NCBI GenBank assembly: GCA_028278525.1
Contig: JANQEE010000033.1
Coordinates: forward strand, 1 to 64,000
Direction: 5' to 3'
From: Minwuiaceae bacterium
GTDB taxonomy: Bacteria; Pseudomonadota; Alphaproteobacteria; Minwuiales; Minwuiaceae
Length of the DNA stretch: 64,000 nt
Position numbers and translations under genes: made by a program. Positions 8,316-17,067 of this stretch are shown piece after piece. Position 1 is the stretch's first letter; each line of letters starts with the position of its first letter. The notes below the pieces were generated by a model. It searched no databases. It had not been told where the DNA came from and was given only the letters and a program-made list of their open reading frames with translations.

Positions 8316-9882
8316 TGAATCCCAACATCAGCAGGAACAGGCCCGCCGCCTGCATCCGGTAGTCACGATACCACGCGCGTCCGCTTGCGGCCGTTTCGGG
8401 CTTTAGGTCGGACCAATGGAAGCGGGCGTCCGGTCGCGCTTCCTCCGCCGGGCCGGCCAGGCTGACCAGCGTCATGATAACCAGCGTCACGCCGAATACG
8501 ATCAGTGCCATATAGGTGAAATGGACTGTCGGCAGGCCGACGCCGCTCCAGATCTCGGTTACTTCCTGCGCGAGGAACAGGCCAAGCCCGACGGCAAGCC
8601 CGCCGACCATGCCGAAGAAGCCACCCGTGGCGGTGACCCGGGCCCAGAAGAGTCCGCCCAGATAAACGGCGACGATCGGCGGCACCAGATAGGCGAGCGT
8701 CGACTGGAAGTATTGGAACAGGGAGCCGAAGCGCTCGATCAGCGGCGCGTACAGCGCGGCGGCGACGATCAGCAGGGCGGTGAAGCCGCGGCCGATGACC
8801 AGCAGCGACCGTCCGGACGTCTTTGGCCTGAGCGGCTTGACGAAATCCATCGTCAGCAGCGAGGCGCCGGCATTCAGCGCGCTGTCGAGGCTCGACATGA
8901 TCGCTGCCAGCAGGGCGGTCAGCACCAGACCGCGTAAGCCGACCGGCAGCAGCTCGAAGGCGAGCGTTGGGAACACCCGGTCCGGATTGTCCAGGTCCGG
9001 CAGCAGCACCAGCGCGATCATGCCCGGCAGGATCATCAGAAAGACGTTCGGCAGCTTCAGCAGGCCGCCGAACAGCGCGCCCTTGCGGCCATGGTCCAGC
9101 GACCGGGCGGCGAGCGCCCGTTGTACGAAGTATTGATTGAGAGTCCAGTAATAGAAGCCCAGCAGCACCACACCGGCGATGCCCGGCCATGGCAGGAAAC
9201 CGTCGTCCGCCGGCTTGATCAGCCTGAGCTGCGCCGCGTCCAGCCCGTCGCGCAAGGCCTGCCAGCCGCCGACCTCGCCTAAGCCCATCCAGAAGATCAG
9301 CCCGGCGCCGCCGATCATCAGCACCGCCTGCATGGCGTCGGTCACCACCACCGCGCGCAGACCACCGAACAGGGTGTAGAGCCCGGCCAGCACGGCGAGC
9401 GCCGCGCTCGTCTGCCAAAGCGAGACGCCGGGCCAGGCCGTGCTGATCACGATGCCGCCGGCATACAGCGCGCCGGCCGTGTCGATGAACATCAGCGTCA
9501 GAATAGTGAAGCCGGCATAGGCGTAGCGCGAGCGCCGGTCGAACCGCGCTTCCAGGTAGGCCGGTACGGTGAACAGCTTCGCGCGCAGGAATACCGGCAG
9601 CATGACCAGCGCGAAGACGATCAGCACCAGTGTCGCGGTCCATTCGTAGGTGAACACTGCCATGCCGTGGCTGTAGCTCGCGCCCATCAGCCCGACGAAG
9701 CTCGCCCCCGACATGTTGGAGGCATAGAACGAGAAGCCGATCAGGTACCAGGGCAGGGCCCGCCCGGCCAGGAAATAGTCGGTCGCGTTCCGTTCGCCGC
9801 GTCCGGCCCACAGCCCGAACCCGACTGCCGCGGCCAGATAGATCGCGATGACCGCAAGATCGATGGAAGAGAGTTCGACCAT
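8299..9882 (-). CDS. Sodium:solute symporter (SSS/SGLT family)
   Basis: A 527-residue inner-membrane transporter with about 13-14 hydrophobic spans. Family marks include DYFLAGRALPWYLIGFSFYA and SNMSGASFVGLMG (span 1-2 region, sodium site), GGLRAVVVTDAMQAVLMI, and SSLDSALNAGASLLTMD in the conserved late loop. It probably brings in a small organic solute with Na+. The sequence alone does not show which: sugar, proline, pantothenate and carboxylate carriers all belong here. It stands alone upstream of a MITE-like repeat. Confidence 0.9.
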   Translation of the reverse strand: MVELSSIDLAVIAIYLAAAVGFGLWAGRGERNATDYFLAGRALPWYLIGFSFYASNMSGASFVGLMGASYSHGMAVFTYEWTATLVLIVFALVMLPVFLRAKLFTVPAYLEARFDRRSRYAYAGFTILTLMFIDTAGALYAGGIVISTAWPGVSLWQTSAALAVLAGLYTLFGGLRAVVVTDAMQAVLMIGGAGLIFWMGLGEVGGWQALRDGLDAAQLRLIKPADDGFLPWPGIAGVVLLGFYYWTLNQYFVQRALAARSLDHGRKGALFGGLLKLPNVFLMILPGMIALVLLPDLDNPDRVFPTLAFELLPVGLRGLVLTALLAAIMSSLDSALNAGASLLTMDFVKPLRPKTSGRSLLVIGRGFTALLIVAAALYAPLIERFGSLFQYFQSTLAYLVPPIVAVYLGGLFWARVTATGGFFGMVGGLAVGLGLFLAQEVTEIWSGVGLPTVHFTYMALIVFGVTLVIMTLVSLAGPAEEARPDARFHWSDLKPETAASGRAWYRDYRMQAAGLFLLMLGFIMAFR

Positions 9883-9918
9883 GATGCGCCGGAAGCATAA
9901 CCGGTTTGTCCCGCCGTC

Positions 9919-10190
9919 GTCCGGTTAAGGGCGAGGTCGCGTGTTTTGAGTTCGACCGGAGCGTCTGGCGCACAGCCCTCGCCCCCTTGATGGGGGAGAG
10001 GGTTGGGTGAGGGGGTGTTCCCGCTCCGAGATCGACGATGTCCAAACCGGTCCGTATCCGATGTCTGGCCCGGCACTTAGGCTCTTCCGGCAAGGGCGAC
10101 ACACATCGTCAAGACCCCCCTCACCCTGACCTCTCCCCCCGCAAGCAGGGGGAGAGGGGTTCAAGGAATTGCTTCATCATCTCAACCGGG
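9919..10190. repeat. MITE-like composite repeat, copy 1
   Basis: Two C/G-rich hairpins in inverted orientation frame a spacer. The left one (9976-10014) is CCCTCGCCCCCTTGATGGGG and its inverse. The right one (10114-10161) is CCCCTCACCCTGACCTCTCC and its inverse. The left outer edge carries GTCCGGTTAAGG, exactly the inverse of CCTTAACCGGAC at the right edge of copy 2 (18765-18776). It fills the gap between the symporter and PPOX genes. Confidence 0.75.
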
Positions 10191-10251
10191 CAGCAGTGGC
10201 ATGGACCTGCCCGTCGCGCTTGATTACGCTCCACGCCAAAGGAGCGAACAT

Positions 10252-10848
10252 ATGGATTTCTTTCACGACGGCATGCGCGAGTTGCAGGACCGCTACGAGG
10301 GCCGCGCCGTGGCCGATCGCCTCGAAAAACACCGCATGCACACGACGTTCACCGACGAAGACCGCGCGATGATCGACTCCTCGCCGTTCTTCTTCCTCGC
10401 CACTGCGACGGACGACAGCGTCGATTGCTCGTTCAAGGGCGGCGATCCCGGCTTCGTCCGTGTCGTCGGCGATGCGGAACTGGCTTGGCCGGACTACGAC
10501 GGCAACCGCATGTACCGCAGCCTCGGCAATATCCTGCGCTCGCCCCGTGTCGGCTTGTTGTTCCTGCGTTTCGACGGCCACCGCTTCGACGGTTCCGCCG
10601 CAAGACTTCGCATCAGCGGCCGCGCCTCGATCGACGAAAGCCCGGAAGCGCTGGCCGGGCTGCCCGGCGCCAAACGCCTGATCCGCGTCCACGCCGACCA
10701 TATCTTCCCCAACTGTCCACGCTACATTCCGAAGATGGAACTGGTCGAGCGATCCGTCTACGCCCCGCGCGACGGCCACGCGCCGCCCGATCCCGACTGG
10801 AAAAGCCGTTCCTTCGTGAAGGATATTTTTGACGAAGAGCGGGGCTAG
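10252..10848 (+). CDS. Pyridoxamine 5'-phosphate oxidase-family flavoprotein
   Basis: A 198-residue split-barrel flavoprotein. Typical features are the early segment FFFLATATDDSVDCSFKGGD (about residues 44-63), NRMYRSLGNILRSPRVGLLF (FMN-binding helix and strand) and LRISGRASI. The C-terminal PNCPRYIPKM is common in PPOX-type FMN enzymes of unknown substrate. The start was set at the ATG preceded by AAAGGAG with a 7-base spacer; an ATG 51 bases earlier would lie close to the repeat. It is 55 bases upstream of an amidohydrolase gene on the same strand. Confidence 0.85.
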   Translation: MDFFHDGMRELQDRYEGRAVADRLEKHRMHTTFTDEDRAMIDSSPFFFLATATDDSVDCSFKGGDPGFVRVVGDAELAWPDYDGNRMYRSLGNILRSPRVGLLFLRFDGHRFDGSAARLRISGRASIDESPEALAGLPGAKRLIRVHADHIFPNCPRYIPKMELVERSVYAPRDGHAPPDPDWKSRSFVKDIFDEERG

Positions 10849-10903
10849 CGCCCGTAACACAGCGGCCCGTAAAATCGCCTGATCGAGAGGGGAGGACTAC
10901 CGA

Positions 10904-12067
10904 ATGCCGTATGCCGAGGGCCGTATTTATCACGACGCCGATTCCCACATCATGGAGCCGCCGGACTGGCTGTTCCCCTACGCCGACGAGACCACCCGGT
11001 CCAAAATGGAAAGCCTCTACCAGGCGACCTTGGCGCCAGGCGAGCATGACGAGATGGCCGACCATCTGGCCCTGCAGGGCGACCCCGCCTTCCGCGCCAA
11101 AGACGAAGCCGAGATCATGCTGCGCAAGAACTGGCGCGCGACCGGCGCGACCCTGAAGGAGGATCGCCCGCGCGCCCTCGACCTGCTCGGATTCGAGACC
11201 CAATACGTCTTCAACACCTTCGCCAACCTGTCCTTGCAGAAGGCGGAGCACGGTGACGATGTCGACCTCGCCGTCGGCATGGCCGAGGCGCACAACCGCG
11301 CCATGCTCGATTTCTGTTCCGTCGACCCGAAGCGCCTGTTGTCGACCTGCTACGTGCCGCTGATGGATATTGAGCGCGCGCCCGGCATTGCGGCGAAAGC
11401 CATCCGCGACGGCGCCAAGGGCCTGCTGATCGCCTGCGCCTGCCCGAAGCATCACAGCCCGAGCCATGTCGGCCTCGACCCGCTCTGGGCGCTGATGCAG
11501 GAGGCCGGCATCCCGGTGCTGTTCCATGTCGGCTCCGGCGGCGACTTCTTCGACGCCACCTATTTCAAGAACGGCCTGCCCATGGAGAAGGACTTCCACG
11601 GCGGCGCCGAGAATTTCCGCTCCGTCGACTACATGGCGATCCCCGGCCCGGTGCAGATGACGCTCTCGACCATGATCCTGGACGGCGTGCTGGAACGGTT
11701 CCCGCGTCTCAAGTTCGGCGTCATCGAACTCGGCGCCTCCTGGGTGCCGAGCTGGATGCGCTACATGGACAGCGCCGCCGAAGCCTTCCGCCGCCACGAG
11801 CAGCGCTTACAGAAACTCACCCTTCGCCCCAGCGAATACGTGCAACGCCAGATCCGCGTCACCCCTTACCCGACCGAGGATACCGGCTGGATCCTGCGCG
11901 AGGCCGGCGACACCGTGCCGCTGTTCTCCTCCGACTACCCCCACGTCGAAGGCGGCCGCAACCCGCTCGCCCGCTTCGAAGCCTCTCTCGCCGACGCTTC
12001 GGAAGACCAGCGCGACCGCTTCTACCGCCGCAACTTCGAAGACCTGCTCGGCCCGATGCTGGATTAG
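10904..12067 (+). CDS. Amidohydrolase-family metal-dependent hydrolase (ACMSD-like)
   Basis: A 387-residue Amidohydro_2-type protein. The N-terminal DADSHIMEPPDW supplies the D-x-H metal motif. A central FHVGSGG gives the conserved strand-5 His, and the late FSSDYPHVEGG gives the strand-8 Asp and a His. ACMSD-like family members decarboxylate or hydrolyse small aromatic acids. A strong GGGGAGGA ribosome site precedes the ATG. It directly abuts the MORN-repeat gene (zero-base spacing), so the two are probably one transcript, although their functions look unrelated. Confidence 0.87.
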   Translation: MPYAEGRIYHDADSHIMEPPDWLFPYADETTRSKMESLYQATLAPGEHDEMADHLALQGDPAFRAKDEAEIMLRKNWRATGATLKEDRPRALDLLGFETQYVFNTFANLSLQKAEHGDDVDLAVGMAEAHNRAMLDFCSVDPKRLLSTCYVPLMDIERAPGIAAKAIRDGAKGLLIACACPKHHSPSHVGLDPLWALMQEAGIPVLFHVGSGGDFFDATYFKNGLPMEKDFHGGAENFRSVDYMAIPGPVQMTLSTMILDGVLERFPRLKFGVIELGASWVPSWMRYMDSAAEAFRRHEQRLQKLTLRPSEYVQRQIRVTPYPTEDTGWILREAGDTVPLFSSDYPHVEGGRNPLARFEASLADASEDQRDRFYRRNFEDLLGPMLD

Positions 12068-12676
12068 ATGGTCGCTGGGAAAACGAGCCTGCTGATTGCC
12101 GCGCTCGCCGCTTTTGCCGGCGCGGCCCACGCGGACGAGCAGGGGCGCTGGCAGCAGCTTGCCGATGATCCCGACTGCAGCGTTTGGAACACAAGCCCCG
12201 AAGCGGACGAAACGGTAACGTGGAGCGGCTCGTGCAAGGACGGCTACGCGCACGGGAGCGGCACGCTCATCTGGCGGTATTCAGCGGATGGTGAGAGGCG
12301 CGAGGAAACCTACGCCGGCGACTTGAGGAAGGGCAAGCTGCACGGCCATGGTGTTTTTGTCTGGCCCAACGGCGACAGGTTCGAGGGGCATTGGGAGGAC
12401 GATAAGGCCAATGGGTACGGCGTCGCGACCTGGGCCGACGGCGCGCGATACGAAGGCGGTTGGCACGCGGACAAAAGGCACGGATACGGGGTTTACCTCG
12501 ACGCCAACGGCGGTCGCTACGAAGGCGGCTGGAAGGACAACAAACCGAACGGAACCGGCGTCTGGCATGGCAGGGACGGCGATACCTTTGGCGGCACCTG
12601 GACGAATGGCTGTTTCGACGAGGGAGGGCGTGTCGCATGGTTCGGAACGACCGAAGAGGCCTGCCAATTCGACTGA
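12068..12676 (+). CDS. Exported MORN-repeat protein
   Basis: A 202-residue protein with a Sec signal peptide (residues 1-22, ending AGAAHA). At least five MORN repeats follow, with the G-x-G-x-x-x-W/Y pattern: HGSGTLIWRYSADG, HGHGVFVWPNGDRFEGHW, NGYGVATWADGARYEGGW, HGYGVYLDANGGRYEGGW and NGTGVWHGRDGDTFGGTW. MORN repeats mediate lipid or protein contacts. The start codon follows the amidohydrolase stop with no gap. It is probably periplasmic; its role is unknown. Confidence 0.85.
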   Translation: MVAGKTSLLIAALAAFAGAAHADEQGRWQQLADDPDCSVWNTSPEADETVTWSGSCKDGYAHGSGTLIWRYSADGERREETYAGDLRKGKLHGHGVFVWPNGDRFEGHWEDDKANGYGVATWADGARYEGGWHADKRHGYGVYLDANGGRYEGGWKDNKPNGTGVWHGRDGDTFGGTWTNGCFDEGGRVAWFGTTEEACQFD

Positions 12677-12719
12677 ACCGACCCGGCCAGACCCTTGCAA
12701 CGGAAGAATAGGCGGCGAA

Positions 12720-14084
12720 ATGGAAAAGTGGCTTAAGCCCGCGCTGGAGTACCTGCCGCGCTGGCTCGACTATCAGGTGCGGGAATTCGACCAGCCCGGC
12801 TGCGCGATCGCGGTCGCGCATCAGGGCCGCGTCGTGCTGGAGCATGCGGTCGGCCACGCCGACGCGGTGAAGAAGCGGCCGCTGACCCCGCGCCACCGCT
12901 TCCGCGTGGCCTCCCATTCCAAGAGCTTCACCGCAACCGGCGTCATGCTGTTGCGGGAGCGGAACAAGCTCCGCCTCGACGATCCGGTCGGCCGCTATGT
13001 CGATGGCCTGCACCCCGCGGTCGCCGACGCCACGCTCCAGCAGCTCCTCTCGCACAGCGCCGGCCTGGTTCGCGACGGCGCCGACGCCGGCCAGTGGCAG
13101 GACCGCCGCCCGTTCGCGACCGAGAACGAACTGCGCTTGGCCCTGGCCGAAGCCCCGGTGCTCGACACCAGCGAGCGCTTCAAATACTCCAACCACGGCT
13201 TCGGCCTGGTCGGGCTGGTAATCGAGGCGGTCACCGGCGAGCCCTATGCGGACTGGATCGCCCGCGAGGTTGCCGCCGCCGCGGGCTTAAAAGAGACTTA
13301 CGCGGACGGCCCCGCGCCGAGAGGCGTGCCCATGGCCGTGGGCCACAGCGGCAAGTGGCCGCTCGGCCGCCGCGTTGTCGTGCCGGGCGACAACCCGACC
13401 AACGCGTTGGCCTCGGCGACCGGCTTCGTCTCCACCGCCGCCGATCTCGCGCGCTTCTTTTCGCAGCTCGACCCGGCCGCCAAACGCAGCCTGCTAAAAC
13501 CCGCCAGCCGCCGCGAGATGACCCGCGAGCAATGGCGCGCGCCGCATAATAGCCTGGGGTATGCCTACGGCCTCGGCGTGATGCGCGGCCGCGTCGGCGA
13601 CTGGGACTGGTTCGGCCACGGCGGCGGCTTCCAGGGTTTCATTACCCGCACCGTCGCGCTGCCCGGCCGCGGCCTCGCCGTCTCCGTCCTGACCAACGCG
13701 GTCGACGGCCTCGCCAACCCCTGGTCCGACGGCGCCGTCGGCATCCTGCGCACCTTCGCGGAGCGCGGCGCGCCACCCGCCCGTGCCCGCGACTGGACCG
13801 GCCGCTGGTGGAGCCTGTGGGGCGCCGCCGACCTGGTGCCGACGGCCGACCGCGTCCTCGTCGCCGCGCCCGGTCTGCTCAACCCCTTCACCGACGCGAT
13901 GGAGATCGAGGTCACGGGAAAGGACACGGGCGTCATCCGCCTGGCCGGCGGCTTCGCCAGCCATGGCGAGCCCGCCCGCCTGGAGCGCACCAAGACCGGC
14001 CAGGTCCGCGCCGTCTGGCTCGGCGGCAACCGGTTCCAGCCGGAGGCCCGCGCCGCCGCCGCGCTGAAGCGCAAGTACGGCTAG
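12720..14084 (+). CDS. Serine hydrolase, beta-lactamase/class C PBP family
   Basis: A 454-residue enzyme of the beta-lactamase-related (AmpC/EstB/PBP4*) group. The nucleophile motif S-x-x-K is SHSK (about residue 64), the second motif Y-x-N is in KYSNHGFGLVG (about 156), and the HGGGFQGF segment replaces the KTG motif. No signal peptide is visible, so it may act in the cytoplasm as an esterase or peptidase. The C-terminal domain after about residue 340 carries a beta-rich region typical of this subfamily. The methyltransferase gene begins 5 bases later. Confidence 0.87.
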   Translation: MEKWLKPALEYLPRWLDYQVREFDQPGCAIAVAHQGRVVLEHAVGHADAVKKRPLTPRHRFRVASHSKSFTATGVMLLRERNKLRLDDPVGRYVDGLHPAVADATLQQLLSHSAGLVRDGADAGQWQDRRPFATENELRLALAEAPVLDTSERFKYSNHGFGLVGLVIEAVTGEPYADWIAREVAAAAGLKETYADGPAPRGVPMAVGHSGKWPLGRRVVVPGDNPTNALASATGFVSTAADLARFFSQLDPAAKRSLLKPASRREMTREQWRAPHNSLGYAYGLGVMRGRVGDWDWFGHGGGFQGFITRTVALPGRGLAVSVLTNAVDGLANPWSDGAVGILRTFAERGAPPARARDWTGRWWSLWGAADLVPTADRVLVAAPGLLNPFTDAMEIEVTGKDTGVIRLAGGFASHGEPARLERTKTGQVRAVWLGGNRFQPEARAAAALKRKYG

Positions 14085-14089
14085 GCCCC

Positions 14090-15019
14090 GTGCGGCGGCC
14101 TGACCAGCCCGCTCCCCAGAAGCGCTTGGTCGGTGCTGCGGCTGCCCGCGAGAAAGCCGGGCCCGTTCGCCGTGTCGCCGCCGCCCTGGCCGAGCCGGGC
14201 TACATCCTCCTGCTGCTCATCGCGATCGGCAGCCTGGTCCTGCTGTTTCTGCCCAGCATGCCGGGCAACCCGGAGATGCTGTTGCATATCGTCTGGTGGC
14301 CGACCGCGGCCCTGGTGCTGCTCTGGCGTCTTGCGCACTTCCTCTTCGACAACCGGCACTACATCAATGCGCGCCTTGGCTTGCGCCCGCCCAAGGCGCC
14401 GGCCTCCTATGTCAGGGCGTTGTTCGACGACTACGCCGACTACTACGACAACCATCTCATGGTCGAGCTTGCCTATGCGGGTCCCAACCTGCTGCGCGGC
14501 GCGGTCGACCGGCGCTTGGACGGTCGCTCGCCGCTGGTCGTCGACCTCGGCTGCGGCACCGGCATCTGCGGCCCGCTGTTCCGCCCATTGGCCGAGACCC
14601 TGATCGGCGTCGACCTCTCGCCGGACATGCTGGCCCGGGCCGAGGCGCGCGGTATCTACGACCGACTGGTCGAGGCGGACCTGGTCCGCTACATGGCGCA
14701 AGCCGAAGACCGGGTCGACCTCTGCCTCGCAGCCGACGTGTTCGTCTATATCGGCGATCTGGCGCCGGCCTTCCGCGCCATCGCCGCAGCCCTGTCGGAA
14801 GGCGGCTACTTCGCCTTCACCACCGAAGCCGGCGCCGGCCGCGACTGGACCTTGCAACGCTCCGGCCGCTACGCCCACGGTCGTGATTACATCCTCGGCC
14901 TCGCCCGGCAATGCGGCCTAATCGTCGTGTCGGTCGAAGCGGCGACCCTCCGCACCCAAAGGGGCGAGCCCGTCACCGGCGACGTCTGGCTGCTGCAGCG
15001 GCCGACCGTGCCCGCTTAA
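14090..15019 (+). CDS. Membrane-anchored SAM-dependent methyltransferase
   Basis: From a GTG start this gives 309 residues. Two hydrophobic spans lie near the N-terminus (GYILLLLIAIGSLVLLFLP and LLHIVWWPTAALVLLWRLAHF, about residues 36-85). A class I methyltransferase domain follows: VVDLGCGTGICGP (motif I, about 149-161), LIGVDLSPDMLARA, and DLCLAADVFVYIGDL (motif IV region). The methyltransferase part resembles TPR-associated methyltransferases of alphaproteobacteria; fusion to a membrane anchor is less usual. The true start could be slightly different. It is convergent with the MFS gene. Confidence 0.78.
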   Translation: MRRPDQPAPQKRLVGAAAAREKAGPVRRVAAALAEPGYILLLLIAIGSLVLLFLPSMPGNPEMLLHIVWWPTAALVLLWRLAHFLFDNRHYINARLGLRPPKAPASYVRALFDDYADYYDNHLMVELAYAGPNLLRGAVDRRLDGRSPLVVDLGCGTGICGPLFRPLAETLIGVDLSPDMLARAEARGIYDRLVEADLVRYMAQAEDRVDLCLAADVFVYIGDLAPAFRAIAAALSEGGYFAFTTEAGAGRDWTLQRSGRYAHGRDYILGLARQCGLIVVSVEAATLRTQRGEPVTGDVWLLQRPTVPA

Positions 15020-15033
15020 CCGAAACCTGCCTC

Positions 15034-16251
15034 CTACCCCACCATCTCCGGCTGTCGGGTGAGATGCACCACCGGCGACGCCAGGATTACCGCGGCCTGC
15101 AAGAAGAACCCGGCCAGCGCCACCAGCAGACACGCCTCCGCGCCCCAGGTCCCGCCGACCAGCGCGCCGATGCCCGCACCGGCCGGCCTGGCGCCGTAGG
15201 CCAGGATGTTGATCGCGGAGACCCGCCCCAGCAGCTCGGGCGGCGTCACGGTCTGGCGCAAGGTGGTGGTGCTGATCGTCCAGAGGATCGGCCCGACGCC
15301 GATCAGGAAGAAGCTCAGAGCCGCCAGCGCGCCGGACGGAATCCAGATCGTCGCGGCCATCGCCACCGACGACGCCACGCCGAACACCGGCCCGATCGCG
15401 ATCAGCACGCCGAACGGCACCGCCGCCGTAATCCGCCGCGCCAGGGCCACGCCGACCACCATGCCCGCGCCGTAGACGCCGAGCGTGAAGCCGACGCCGG
15501 TCGCGCTAAGCCCCAGATGGTTCACCGCGTACGGCACATAGACCGCCAGCAGCACGAAGTACGCGGTGTTGAAGATGATCTGCGTGACCAGAATCGGCAT
15601 CAGCAGCGCGTGGCGAAGCACGAACGCCGCGCCCTCCGTCACCTCCCGCCACGGGTGGCGCTTGGGCGCGGGCGCGCGCGCCGGTTCCCTTAAACCCGCC
15701 AGCAGGAACACCGCCCAGGCCGACAGCGCCGCGGCGAGGGCGAAGGCCGGCGTCGCCCCGGCCCAGCCGACCAGCGCCCCGGCCAGCGCCGGCCCGCCGA
15801 CATAGGCGACCGTCCGCGCCAGTTCGATCCGCCCGTTCGCCCGGCCGAGCGCGTTCGGCGGCACCAGGTCCGGCACCAAAGCGGGCGCCGCGACCGAATA
15901 GGCCACGGTGCCGCAGGCGCCGATAAAGCCGAGCAGCGCCAGCAGGGGCCAGGTCAGCAGCCCGAACGCCGCCAGCACCGGCACGGCAACCAGCGACGCG
16001 ACCCGCAAACTCTCCGCCCAGGCCATCAGCCTGCGCCTCGGCATCCGGTCCGCCAGCAATCCCGCCGGTATCGCGAACAGCAAAAACGGCAGTGTCGCCG
16101 CCGTCTGCAAAAGCCCGGTCTCGCCCGCGCCGACGCCGAGCGCCAGCACCGCCACCATCGGCGCCGCCGCCAGCCCGATCTGCTCCGCCGACTGCGCCCC
16201 CAGGTTGGACCAGGCGAGGCGATTGAACGAGGTGGGCAGGGGAGGCGACAT
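15034..16251 (-). CDS. MFS exporter, EntS/MFS_3-like
   Basis: A 405-residue inner-membrane protein with about 12 spans. It starts FNRLAWSNLGAQSAEQIGLA, as in the EntS (enterobactin exporter) branch of MFS, and carries the loop motif GLLADRMPRRRLMAWAESLR between spans 2 and 3. It is likely a drug or small-molecule efflux pump. The substrate is unknown and no siderophore genes lie nearby. It is convergent with the methyltransferase gene. Confidence 0.88.
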   Translation of the reverse strand: MSPPLPTSFNRLAWSNLGAQSAEQIGLAAAPMVAVLALGVGAGETGLLQTAATLPFLLFAIPAGLLADRMPRRRLMAWAESLRVASLVAVPVLAAFGLLTWPLLALLGFIGACGTVAYSVAAPALVPDLVPPNALGRANGRIELARTVAYVGGPALAGALVGWAGATPAFALAAALSAWAVFLLAGLREPARAPAPKRHPWREVTEGAAFVLRHALLMPILVTQIIFNTAYFVLLAVYVPYAVNHLGLSATGVGFTLGVYGAGMVVGVALARRITAAVPFGVLIAIGPVFGVASSVAMAATIWIPSGALAALSFFLIGVGPILWTISTTTLRQTVTPPELLGRVSAINILAYGARPAGAGIGALVGGTWGAEACLLVALAGFFLQAAVILASPVVHLTRQPEMVG

Positions 16252-16382
16252 GGGGCAGGACCGCTACGGTGATGGACGGGCCAAAGCCTACGCACCCGCA
16301 AGCCCGCGCCGCACTCCGGTTGTTGCGCTCGAATTCCCCTGGGCCCGGCGCATGACGTATGATCGGACATTGGAGGTCTGCC

Positions 16383-16982
16383 ATGAAACCGATCGATTTC
16401 TGGTTCTCAGTAGGAAGCACGTACAGTTACCTGACGGTCATGCGGCTCACGGCCGTGGCGGAGGAGGCCGGCATCCCGTTCGACTGGCGCCCGTTCAGCG
16501 TGCGCGCCATCATGCGGGAAATGGACAACATCCCGTTCGCCACCAAGCCGATCAAGGCCGGGTACATGTGGCGCGATATCGAGCGGCGCGCCGCGAAATA
16601 CGGCATCGAGGCGGCGCTGCCGGCGCCCTATCCGCTGGAGCAGTTCGATCTCGCCAACCGGGTCGCGGTCCTCGGCCGGCGCGAAGGCTGGTGCCGCGAC
16701 TATGTCGTCGCCACCTATCGCCGCTGGTTCCAGTTGGGCAAGCCGGCGGGCAGCGAGCCCAACCTCTCCGAAAGCCTGGCCGAGATCGGCCAGAACCCCG
16801 AACAGGTGATCGAAGCGGCCAGTTCAGAAGAAATCGAAACCGCCTATCAGGCGGCGACCGAGGAGGCCCGCGCCCTCGGCGTCTTCGGCGCGCCGACCTT
16901 CGCCGTCGGCGGGGAACTGTTCTGGGGCGACGACCGGTTGGACGACGCGATCGCCTGGCACCGGACCGGCCGGGTCGCCTGA
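16383..16982 (+). CDS. 2-hydroxychromene-2-carboxylate isomerase-like (DsbA-fold) protein
   Basis: A 199-residue protein of the DsbA/kappa-GST fold. It begins KPIDFWFSVGSTYSYLTVMR; the Ser at the redox-active position matches HCCA isomerase, which lacks the CxxC pair. The later VFGAPTFAVGGELFWGDDRLD is the classic family cis-Pro segment. HCCA isomerase acts in naphthalene breakdown with glutathione, but most family members have other unknown isomerase or GST roles. A GGAGG lies 6 bases before the chosen ATG; an ATG 24 bases earlier lacks one. It is followed by the selenoprotein gene. Confidence 0.87.
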   Translation: MKPIDFWFSVGSTYSYLTVMRLTAVAEEAGIPFDWRPFSVRAIMREMDNIPFATKPIKAGYMWRDIERRAAKYGIEAALPAPYPLEQFDLANRVAVLGRREGWCRDYVVATYRRWFQLGKPAGSEPNLSESLAEIGQNPEQVIEAASSEEIETAYQAATEEARALGVFGAPTFAVGGELFWGDDRLDDAIAWHRTGRVA

Positions 16983-17067
16983 ACCGTCTCGGTTCCACCG
17001 CCGTCTCGCCTTGGCCCGCCGGCCGCGCTACAGTGCGCCGACCGCCCGCATAGCAGATGAGGCACCC

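Noticed and set aside
9976-10161. Repeated C/G-rich blocks, considered as CRISPR repeats
   Set aside because: They are hairpins in inverted orientation with one spacer, not a regular array, and no cas genes are present.
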